This document shows positions 1 through 7,210 of a stretch of 49,766 nt of DNA, piece after piece. How positions within the stretch are numbered: the first letter of the stretch is position 1; each line of letters opens with the position of its first letter. Both the position numbers and the translations under genes were made by a program. Below the pieces are notes generated by a model. That model ran no database searches, had not been told where the DNA came from, and saw only the letters and a program-made list of their open reading frames with translations. The DNA comes from an uncultured Gammaproteobacteria bacterium (GTDB lineage: Bacteria; Pseudomonadota; Gammaproteobacteria; Arenicellales; Poriferihabitantaceae), in the NCBI GenBank assembly GCA_937992195.1, contig CALKKV010000063.1, positions 1 to 49,766 on the forward strand, in the 5' to 3' direction.

Positions 1-351
1 AGTGCATTCTTGGCGATTGACTCAGACCCAAACAATGAGTTAGTTGTTGTTGAACATGAGAATAAGCTGGTGGGTATGGTGCAGCTTACATTTATTCCAT
101 ATCTCACTCACACCGGTTCGTGGCGATGTTTGATTGAGGGGGTTCGTGTGCATGCGGGGCATCGAAATCAAGGATTAGGACGACAGCTTTTCCAATGGGC
201 GATAGAGCGAGCCGGCACTCGAGGGTGTGAGATCGTACAACTGACTTCTAACAAACAGCGAACTGAGGCGATCCGATTCTATGAGTCTTTGGGATTTGTG
301 AGCTCCCACGAGGGATTTAAACTCGTCCTAGAGCGCCCAGGGAAAGTTTAA
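1..351 (+). CDS. GNAT family N-acetyltransferase, 5' end cut by window
   Basis: The reading frame is open from the first base, so the N-terminus lies outside the window; the in-frame TTG at 10 is probably internal. The visible 116 residues carry the acetyl-CoA binding motif RNQGLG (R/Q-x-x-G-x-G) followed by the usual helix, and the C-terminal AIRFYESLGF segment typical of GNAT enzymes. Such proteins move an acetyl group from acetyl-CoA to an amine; the substrate cannot be told from this fragment. The stop is followed about 30 bases later by the convergent end of msbA. Confidence 0.85.
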   Translation, partial: SAFLAIDSDPNNELVVVEHENKLVGMVQLTFIPYLTHTGSWRCLIEGVRVHAGHRNQGLGRQLFQWAIERAGTRGCEIVQLTSNKQRTEAIRFYESLGFVSSHEGFKLVLERPGKV

Positions 352-382
352 GTCTTTGCTTGGTATTAACTGATACCAACGT

Positions 383-2164
383 TTACTCAATGCCTTTCTC
401 GTACATGCTCGCATACAGATTATTGGCAGCGAGTAGAGATTGATGTGTGCCGCTTTCAACAATCTTGCCATGATCGAGAACGACAATATTATCTGCACTT
501 TCAACAGTGCTAAGTCGATGGGCGATAATTAAACTAGTGCGATTTTCCATCAGCTCTTGAATTGCTAATTGAATCAGGCGTTCCGAATGATTGTCCAGCG
601 CTGAAGTGGCTTCATCAAGGATAAGAATGGGTGCATCTTTAAGAAATGCTCGCGCGATAGCGATTCGCTGGCGCTGACCACCCGAGAGAGAAATACCTGA
701 TTCCCCAATTTGTGTATTTAATCCTTGTGGCAATTGTGCAGCGAATTCCATCACCTGCGCATGATCAGCTGCTCTTTCTATCAGTGCGGAGTCGCAGCCA
801 CGCATGGCTCCATAAGCGATATTCTCAGCGATGGAGGCGTTAAAGAGCGCGATATTTTGATTCACTAGCGCTATATTTTGTCGCAAACTAGCGATCGACA
901 GAGTTTGAAGCTGGTGTCCATCAATTTGGATGTCACCTTGGATTGGATCATGAAAACGCGCTAGCAGCCTTGCGAGGGTAGTTTTTCCGCTGCCAGAGCG
1001 CCCAACAAGAGCACATGTGGAACCTGCAGGGATAGTGAAGTCGACGCCATCTATTACCCAGGGATTATCAGTCTGGTCTTTTTTGTAGTGGAAACGGATA
1101 TTTCGAAAGGCAATATCCCCTTTGGGTTGATCGAGCACGACGATGCCATTGTCTTCCTCTACTGGAAGATCCAAGACACTGAAAATACTATCTGCGGCAG
1201 CAACTCCTTGTTGGATAACAGCATTAACTTGGGTTAGCTGGAGAACCGGTCGAGAGATAAATCCAGCAGCGGTCACAAAGGAGACGAATTCACCCGCAGA
1301 CATTGATTGCAGTATGTCGGGCTGCATTGCGATAAGTATGAGCCCTGCAAGAGCGAACGCAAAAATAAGTTGGACCAGTGTGGTGCTGGCGTCGGTCGTT
1401 AGAATGAGCTTCAGGCGCTGTTTTCGATCGTTTTCAACGACGTCATTAAAGGCGCGGTTTTCATGAGAGTAGCCGTTAAAAATTTTGACCACTTCATAGC
1501 CTTTTAAAACGTCGCCAGCACGTTCTCCAACATTTCCAATGGCGCTTTGTATATTCTGACTAAGCCTGCGAAACCGTCGAGTCACAAACGCAATGACGAT
1601 CGCCATTAAGGGCGTGACCACGATAAATAATAAGGAAAGCTTCCAGTTAAGGTAAAACATGAATCCGAGTAGACCCAGAACAGTTAGTCCTCCACGGACA
1701 ATGATGCGAAGAGCATTGGTCGAAGATGCGGCTACGTTTTCAACGTTGAATATCAGTTTGGCAAGCACACTACCAGAGGAATACTGTTCATAAAAAGAGC
1801 ATGGTAATCGCAAGATATGGTCAAACATTTCAGTGCGTAACCGATTAATAACTTTTCTAGCAACATATTCGGTGCAGTAGCCGCCAATCACCCCACCTGC
1901 ACCCCGTAACAGGAATATCGAAATAATTAAACCGGCGAGTCGCCAGCGCTGGTCAGACAAGCTCGCCTCGATTGCGTCGACTAATTCCTTCATCCACCAG
2001 GCAAATGCCGAATCACAGGCAGCGTAGATTAGGAAGCCAAGAAACCCTAACAGCAATAGCGAAAGATCAGCTCTCATATAACCAAGTAATCGAAGATATA
2101 CTTGGGTGCCGGAGCGGATAGGGGGTGGGTTAATTTCTATCGAAGATGGATTGGACAATGACAA
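383..2164 (-). CDS. msbA: Lipid A export ABC transporter, permease/ATPase MsbA
   Basis: A 593-residue half-transporter that flips lipid A-core across the inner membrane and works as a homodimer. An N-terminal membrane domain (about residues 25-320, about six hydrophobic segments) is followed by a nucleotide-binding domain. The Walker A motif GRSGSGKT is near residue 388, the signature LSGGQRQR near 496, Walker B ILILDEATSALD near 515, and the H-loop IIAHR near 548. Length and order match the MsbA family. It is divergent from lpxL, whose product acylates the lipid A that MsbA exports, with only 55 bases between the two starts. Related lipid exporters exist, but the lipid A neighbourhood makes MsbA the best call. 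Confidence 0.93.
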   Translation of the reverse strand: MSLSNPSSIEINPPPIRSGTQVYLRLLGYMRADLSLLLLGFLGFLIYAACDSAFAWWMKELVDAIEASLSDQRWRLAGLIISIFLLRGAGGVIGGYCTEYVARKVINRLRTEMFDHILRLPCSFYEQYSSGSVLAKLIFNVENVAASSTNALRIIVRGGLTVLGLLGFMFYLNWKLSLLFIVVTPLMAIVIAFVTRRFRRLSQNIQSAIGNVGERAGDVLKGYEVVKIFNGYSHENRAFNDVVENDRKQRLKLILTTDASTTLVQLIFAFALAGLILIAMQPDILQSMSAGEFVSFVTAAGFISRPVLQLTQVNAVIQQGVAAADSIFSVLDLPVEEDNGIVVLDQPKGDIAFRNIRFHYKKDQTDNPWVIDGVDFTIPAGSTCALVGRSGSGKTTLARLLARFHDPIQGDIQIDGHQLQTLSIASLRQNIALVNQNIALFNASIAENIAYGAMRGCDSALIERAADHAQVMEFAAQLPQGLNTQIGESGISLSGGQRQRIAIARAFLKDAPILILDEATSALDNHSERLIQLAIQELMENRTSLIIAHRLSTVESADNIVVLDHGKIVESGTHQSLLAANNLYASMYEKGIE

Positions 2165-2187
2165 TCTGCGAAAATCAGCGCTGGGGA

Positions 2188-2211
2188 ATAATGGCGCTAT
2201 TGTGCCATAAT
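2188..2211. promoter_or_regulatory. Imperfect inverted repeat in the msbA/lpxL divergent promoter region
   Basis: ATAATGGCGC (2188-2197) and GTGCCATAAT (2202-2211) form an inverted repeat with 8 of 10 positions paired around a 4-base centre. It fills about half of the 55-base gap between two divergent lipid A genes, so it could be an operator or overlapping promoter elements. No regulator is assigned. Confidence 0.25.
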
Positions 2212-2219
2212 GACGGCGA

Positions 2220-3161
2220 TTGTTCGGGGCAAGATACAGATTGTTAAGTCAACTCAACTATTTTTTTCAGAAGCTTTTGTTGTTCTTGGCAACTGGCTTG
2301 TTGGCTATCGTCCTATGGTTGATAAACTGGTTGCCGTTTCGAATCAAAATCGAACTGGGTAAATCCGTGGGACGATTACTCTATCGAATACCGAGTTCTC
2401 GGACCCATATAACCCGCGTCAATCTCAAAATTTGCTTCCCTGAGCTCGCTGCAGCAGAAAGAGAGAAGATGGTGAAAGAAGTCTTTGTGAACTTTGGCGC
2501 GGGCATTGTTGAAAATGCTATGGGATGGTGGACAAATCCGGAAAAACTCAGAGAAATTACAGAATTTGAAGACCGAATTCATCTTGATAATGCAATAGCA
2601 AAAGATCGAGGAGTGATTCTCCTTGGGGCACATTTTTCTACGATCGATTTGAGCGCCACCTTGATGGGTAATTTTTACGAATGTTATGCGCTCTATCGAC
2701 TGCAATCTAATTGGTTGTTAAACCGAATTATGACCAATGGGCGTAAATCAATGATGAAGGGAATGATCCCACATACGTCGATGAGAGAAGCGGCACGTAA
2801 AATCATGAAAAAAGAAATTGTCTGGTATTCCCCTGACCAAGACATGGGTATCGAGAAATCTGTATTTGCTCCTTTCTTCAATCACCCGGCCGCAACAATA
2901 GTCGCTACGTCCAAGTTAGCAAAGCTGACTAAGGCGCCGGTTGTGATGCTGGTAAGCTATCGAAAGTCGGATGATTCTGGGTATGTGCTTAAATTTTTGC
3001 CATGCCCTGACAAATTTCCTGTCGAAGACGAAGTAGAAAATGCAACAATGGTTAATTCTCTGATCGAACAGGGGATTCGATGTTCGCCTTCTCAATACTA
3101 TTGGTTCCACAGACGCTTTAAAAGTCAACCCGATATGGAAAAGTCGGCAATCTACAGGTAG
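2220..3161 (+). CDS. lpxL: Lipid A late acyltransferase, LpxL/LpxM (HtrB) family
   Basis: This enzyme adds a secondary acyl chain from acyl-ACP to Kdo-lipid A at the inner membrane. The catalytic H-x4-D motif is visible as HFSTID near residue 139. One N-terminal membrane anchor spans about residues 17-37, and the conserved YWFHRRFK segment lies near the C-terminus. The 313 residues match the family. The start is uncertain: the frame opens just after a stop, giving TTG at 2220, and a second TTG at 2241 has a G-rich stretch upstream; there is no early ATG. Whether it transfers laurate, myristate or another chain cannot be read from sequence. Confidence 0.9.
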   Translation: MFGARYRLLSQLNYFFQKLLLFLATGLLAIVLWLINWLPFRIKIELGKSVGRLLYRIPSSRTHITRVNLKICFPELAAAEREKMVKEVFVNFGAGIVENAMGWWTNPEKLREITEFEDRIHLDNAIAKDRGVILLGAHFSTIDLSATLMGNFYECYALYRLQSNWLLNRIMTNGRKSMMKGMIPHTSMREAARKIMKKEIVWYSPDQDMGIEKSVFAPFFNHPAATIVATSKLAKLTKAPVVMLVSYRKSDDSGYVLKFLPCPDKFPVEDEVENATMVNSLIEQGIRCSPSQYYWFHRRFKSQPDMEKSAIYR

Positions 3162-3217
3162 TTAATGTTGATTGATGCTGGTTATAACTAATCACCATTC
3201 GCTATTTCTATTCAGAC

Positions 3218-4033
3218 TTACTTATATTGCTCAATTCCCTGAAGCGCTTTTCTCCTACTGCCATTTATTGTCTCATCTAACCGTTTCCGATTGCTTTCTT
3301 CAAGAAGGCTTTTATTTGTTGCATGCCACAAATGAATCACTGTGGTTGAAAATCTTCCACTAATACGTTTGTGACCTGCTCGCAACAAGCGGACGATCAA
3401 GTCGGTGTCTTCGTACCCCCAGCCTTCGAATTTTTCTTCAAAACCATTAGCAGCAATAAAATCTTGTTTATACATTGACATGTTACATGACTTCACGCCT
3501 TTCCAGCTGCCGGGACGAGTATGACGAAGCGGACCGATAGGAATATTGAGAAGGGACCATCGTCGATTGATCTGCTCACGTGAAAATGAGAAAGGCGATT
3601 GGCTAGTCACGTCGATATGTTGCTCTAGAACTTTTTGAGTAAATTCTTTAGATAACAAAACGCGGTTTCCAGCGACGAAATGCTTCGGTTTCGCCAAGGC
3701 TAGATGTTGTGCGGTAAAATCAGAGCGGAGCAAACAATCTGAATCTAAAAAGATAAGATATTCCCCAGCTGCTTGCGCAACAGTTTTATTGCGGATTTTC
3801 GCGGCTTGATGACCATGATCCTCATGCCAAACATGAATCAGCGGACATGGAAAACTATTTTGATATCGCTCAATACACTGTCTTGTGGTTTCTGTAGAGC
3901 CATCATCTGCCACTAAAACTTCTGTTGGCATTGTTTCTTGCAACTTGATGCTGTCCAGCACAGCTGCCAGAGCCTCAGGCCAATTATAAGTTGTCAAAAC
4001 TAAAGAGACTGTGGGAGACGCTGAATAACTCAT
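3218..4033 (-). CDS. Glycosyltransferase family 2 protein
   Basis: A 271-residue GT-A glycosyltransferase. The N-terminus has the GT2 nucleotide-sugar fold (VSLVLTTYN, then VLVADDGSTE), a DSD metal-binding motif near residue 98, and a C-terminal stretch with GWGYEDTDL that resembles galactosyltransferase-type acceptor domains. It starts inside the stop codon of the upstream glycosyltransferase gene (4-base overlap), so the two are translationally coupled. By its neighbours (KdtX-like transferase, waaL, msbA, lpxL) it probably adds a sugar to the LPS core or O-chain; donor and acceptor are unknown. Confidence 0.85.
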   Translation of the reverse strand: MSYSASPTVSLVLTTYNWPEALAAVLDSIKLQETMPTEVLVADDGSTETTRQCIERYQNSFPCPLIHVWHEDHGHQAAKIRNKTVAQAAGEYLIFLDSDCLLRSDFTAQHLALAKPKHFVAGNRVLLSKEFTQKVLEQHIDVTSQSPFSFSREQINRRWSLLNIPIGPLRHTRPGSWKGVKSCNMSMYKQDFIAANGFEEKFEGWGYEDTDLIVRLLRAGHKRISGRFSTTVIHLWHATNKSLLEESNRKRLDETINGSRRKALQGIEQYK

Positions 4034-4791
4034 TTTTGTTGGTCAGAATCGTATAGATGGGAGAGTTTAACGTACTTGTAGTAGGTGCCTCCGGCATTCG
4101 AAATTGCAAGCATAAACCCATGTTTTCCATCGAGGAAGCCGCGTTGCAGTATCAATACCCGAAAAAACGTCCAGAAACCTCGTGCGATCGCCTTAAAAAG
4201 AGAAGATCGCTCACCACGTTTGAATTTATCGTTAGCAGAAAGTGTGGAGTAAAGATTCATTTTATCGATTGCCTGTTCAAAACCCGGCATTGGGTAGTGG
4301 AGCAACGATGATTTTAATCTTGCTATTTTTATCCTGGGGTCTTTGATGAGAATCCGTTCATGAACTATGTCATTGCTGAATCTACCCACATTTTTCTGAA
4401 ACAAGCGTAAAACATAGTCCGGACTCCAGCCGCTATGATTCAAAAACTTACCGCAATAGTTGGACTTTCGATCTATCTCCCAGGCAGCAGCGGTACTCTC
4501 ATTCTGCAATAGTGTTTGAATTTCTTGCTGCAAGGCGGGTGTGACCTCTTCATCGGCATCAATGGAGAGAATCCAGTCTCCTGAAGCAAGATCAAGTGCT
4601 TTGTTTTTTTGTGGTCCAAATCCTGGCCAATCTGATCTTTCAATTCGACAGTTGAACTCCTCACAAATTTTCAGGGTATCGTCCTCACTGCCAGAATCCA
4701 CAATGACAATTTCGTCGGCCCAGGTAATCGAATTCAAGCAGCGTCGAATATTGCTTGATTCATTCTTTGTGATGATGATAACGGAGAGCAT
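4030..4791 (-). CDS. LPS core glycosyltransferase, WaaE/KdtX-like (GT2)
   Basis: The frame is open to 4845, but the protein fold begins at MLSVIIITKNESSNI, so the ATG at 4789-4791 is chosen and gives 253 residues. The order of motifs, WADEIVIVDSGSEDDT followed by ILSIDADEE, is that of the WaaE/KdtX/LgtF group, which transfers glucose or a related sugar to heptose of the inner core. It is the first gene of a two-gene minus-strand unit and overlaps the next gene by 4 bases. The exact sugar is an inference from the group. Confidence 0.85.
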   Translation of the reverse strand: MLSVIIITKNESSNIRRCLNSITWADEIVIVDSGSEDDTLKICEEFNCRIERSDWPGFGPQKNKALDLASGDWILSIDADEEVTPALQQEIQTLLQNESTAAAWEIDRKSNYCGKFLNHSGWSPDYVLRLFQKNVGRFSNDIVHERILIKDPRIKIARLKSSLLHYPMPGFEQAIDKMNLYSTLSANDKFKRGERSSLFKAIARGFWTFFRVLILQRGFLDGKHGFMLAISNAGGTYYKYVKLSHLYDSDQQK

Positions 4792-4861
4792 ACAAGCCGA
4801 AAATTTAGATAAAGAGTTGAGCGAATGTAATGCGTAATTACACATTCAAACGGGCACCCAG

Positions 4862-4867
4862 ATTATA
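4862..4867 (-). promoter_or_regulatory. Candidate -10 box for the glycosyltransferase pair
   Basis: The reverse strand reads TATAAT about 70 bases upstream of the ATG at 4791. No convincing -35 box is seen at 16-18 bases, so this is a weak prediction from sequence alone. Confidence 0.25.
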
Positions 4868-5032
4868 ATATGACCGGGATTTTAAGATTTGATATTTAAA
4901 CGTGATGCGTCTTTGTTATGTTCATGAGTCGCTTTGGTTTCAGCGATTGAAAATGGCCAGCTGAAAGTGAAATATCTATGCCGGAACTTATTCTAATTTA
5001 TTCGAATATTATTTATAAAACAATAACATAAG

Positions 5033-6328
5033 ATGTATTTATCGAATAATTCTATCCTCAGTCGCTATCAGTCTTTTGGAAATCGATTGTTTCCTATTAT
5101 GGTATCTGTTTTGGTTCTAACAGCGCTTGTTTTGAATGATGGCGGCCAACCTGTCGCGGCACTGTTATTTTTGATGTCATTACCGCTTTTATTTATTAAG
5201 CGTGTTCGAAAATTTAATCATAGCGATACGCAAGAGAAGATTGGCAGGGATTGGATGGCGATGCTGTTTCTTCCACTCATTGTCTCGATTCCACTATTCT
5301 TTTATAGCGAAACAGGAGAAGCGTTAGCAGGAGGGGCGAGGTATTTCTTGGCAGGAATTACTTTAATTGCGCTAATGCGAATTGAACTAAATCCTGTGAT
5401 GTTCTTACGAGCGGCGAGTGCGAGCGGGATGCTCACTATTTTATTGAATTTGAACCAGTTTCAATACGTCAGGGTAGATTGGGGAGCCGGGTATCTGGGT
5501 TCTGCCTATATTGGTTCTATATTAATGTGTTTGTCATTTGCTCAGTTTTATGTTGACGCAAAGCGACCATTTTGGCGATTATTTGCTGCAGTTGGGATTG
5601 TTTGTCTCTGCGTTGTAATTGTAAAAACAGGAAGCCGAGGCGCCTGGCCAGCGATTCTCTTGCTATTTTTTTTGCAGTTTGCATTGCTGAACATAAGTGG
5701 CCTTAGAAAAACCCTGATAGCAATACTGTGCATTGTCATCGTTGGTTTGAGTGTGTTTTCTATACCGTCAGTCAAGCAACGTGTTGATCTCACGTTACAT
5801 GAAGTAAAGACTTATTATGAAAATGGTAACCGCGCTAGTTCTATGGGTTATCGATTGGACTTTTGGCGTATCGCGATGAATTCGTTTCGGGAGAGCCCGT
5901 TCACCGGCGTGAGTTACCAGCGTCGAGCGGAGCAGATGGAGGAGTACGTCAAAAACTTCCCACAAAGCTACACCATCGGCAATGACGGCCGCAGCTCAGC
6001 GCATAATGAAATGATGAATGCCATGGCGAAGCGAGGACTTCTGGGGGTGATTGCTATATTGTTACTCTATCTCGTACCGTTACGTTATTTTGTTGCGCGA
6101 ATCACGAGGGTTCCAGACACCCTTAGCAGGCATTTGGCTATCGCAGGCAGTAGTTGTATTTTAGTGATGATTGTATGTGGTCTCACCGAAGCGCCTTTAA
6201 TGAATGTCAGAGTAGGGACCACGTTTGGCTTTATTTTAATTTGCTTGTATCGAATGCAATTGCAAGCAAATGTATTTTCGGTGAAGAAAGGCAATTCGCT
6301 TTCCTCAGAACAGACAGTCGGAACTTAA
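5033..6328 (+). CDS. waaL: O-antigen ligase family protein (WaaL/Wzy_C)
   Basis: A 431-residue polytopic inner-membrane protein with about ten or more hydrophobic segments and a large periplasmic loop (about residues 255-330). The family signature is present: TGSRGAW near residue 200 and a conserved His in RSSAHNEMMNAMAKRGLLG near 323. Members join undecaprenyl-linked glycan to lipid A-core, or polymerise O-units (Wzy). With two LPS glycosyltransferases divergent from it and msbA/lpxL nearby, ligase is the more likely role. It converges on the dodecin gene. Confidence 0.82.
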   Translation: MYLSNNSILSRYQSFGNRLFPIMVSVLVLTALVLNDGGQPVAALLFLMSLPLLFIKRVRKFNHSDTQEKIGRDWMAMLFLPLIVSIPLFFYSETGEALAGGARYFLAGITLIALMRIELNPVMFLRAASASGMLTILLNLNQFQYVRVDWGAGYLGSAYIGSILMCLSFAQFYVDAKRPFWRLFAAVGIVCLCVVIVKTGSRGAWPAILLLFFLQFALLNISGLRKTLIAILCIVIVGLSVFSIPSVKQRVDLTLHEVKTYYENGNRASSMGYRLDFWRIAMNSFRESPFTGVSYQRRAEQMEEYVKNFPQSYTIGNDGRSSAHNEMMNAMAKRGLLGVIAILLLYLVPLRYFVARITRVPDTLSRHLAIAGSSCILVMIVCGLTEAPLMNVRVGTTFGFILICLYRMQLQANVFSVKKGNSLSSEQTVGT

Positions 6329-6330
6329 TT

Positions 6331-6372
6331 AAGCAACCAGCTCGTCTAACTTATATTCGAAACTGGCTGCTT
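6331..6372. terminator. Candidate bidirectional hairpin between waaL and dodecin
   Basis: AAGCAACCAG (6331-6340) pairs with CTGGCTGCTT (6363-6372), ten positions with one mismatch, around a 22-base loop, between convergent genes. There is no strong T-run, so it is only a possible terminator. Confidence 0.3.
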
Positions 6373-6393
6373 ATTTCATGCTGTCGCCAACGG

Positions 6394-6639
6394 TTACTTC
6401 TTCTTTTTGGCGACTTTTTTCTTCTTCTTTACTGGCTTGTTTTTGAGAACGAAAGTGACCATTAGATTCACGCGATACTCATCTACTTTGCCGTTTTTGA
6501 CAGTAACACTTTGGTCCTTTACCCATGCACCGGCAATATCATTCAGGGTTTCGCTGGCGCGCTTGATTCCGGTCTCGGTTGCGTGCTCAAAGCTCTTTTT
6601 AGATGAAGAAATGATTTCTGTGACTCTTGCGACTGACAT
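6394..6639 (-). CDS. Dodecin family protein with lysine-rich C-terminal tail
   Basis: Dodecins are small flavin-binding proteins that form hollow dodecamers and store or buffer FMN/riboflavin. The first 65 residues fit the family: a short beta-strand with VARVTEI, a helix (SSSKKSFEHATETGIKRA), then two strands around a conserved tryptophan (AGAWVKDQSV) and a final strand. Length is 81, longer than the usual roughly 70, because residues 66-81 contain 11 lysines. A good ribosome site (GGAGA) sits just before the ATG. The basic tail is not needed for the fold; see findings. Confidence 0.85.
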   Translation of the reverse strand: MSVARVTEIISSSKKSFEHATETGIKRASETLNDIAGAWVKDQSVTVKNGKVDEYRVNLMVTFVLKNKPVKKKKKVAKKKK

Positions 6640-7210
6640 TTTGACTCTCCGTTAATATTAATCTAGTGAAAAGAAGCCTCCAGAAATGGACGGCCTCCGA
6701 GTTTTTTCATTACGACTGCGAATCGTAGCTGAAAGATGAGGAATCTTAACCGATGCTTCAGGCTTGTGTGTAGAGATTTCTCCTGAGGTATCTGGGAATT
6801 AGGTGCGTCTGGATGATTTCATGTCGAGCAATAGATCATAAAATTTTCTATGGGCGGGTTTAATTATTTTTGCTTTATTTTGGCTTCGTGTTCCGATTTG
6901 CGAATCCGCAAGCGGGTCAAATGGTGCTAGACTAACCCCCAGTACATTCCTGCGCGATAAAACCTTAACTTTTGCTGATACTCTCCTGATAGAAAAGACT
7001 AAATTTTGTAGAAATCATCCCTGGCGATGAAACTTAATTTACATAATTTACCTCCGACATCGCTGTGATTTCCCCGCTTCGCAGTCGCAGTACCAGTGAA
7101 TTTTGGTCTCTGATGTGCACGTGGATGCACAACGTTGCCGGGCGGAGGCCGGCTTGAGCTAACGGGTAGGATGAAGATCATTTATTCGCCCTTGAAATCG
7201 GAGATAGTCG
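6640..7210. other. Long intergenic region with small hairpins, no gene seen
   Basis: This 571-base gap lies between the divergent dodecin and SLC13 permease genes. I see no supported gene on either strand. Short perfect hairpins occur: AAGAT/ATCTT (6733-6747), TTGCG/CGCAA (6898-6911), GTGCA/TGCAC (7115-7130) and GCCGG/CCGGC (7137-7153). The last two sit in what would be the permease mRNA leader, just upstream of the GGAGA ribosome site (7200-7204). It does not match a riboswitch class that I recognise. Confidence 0.4.

Noticed and set aside
6999..7181. 60-codon minus-strand frame in the leader of the SLC13 permease
   Set aside because: No ribosome site, no recognisable composition or motif; more likely spacer or RNA structure.
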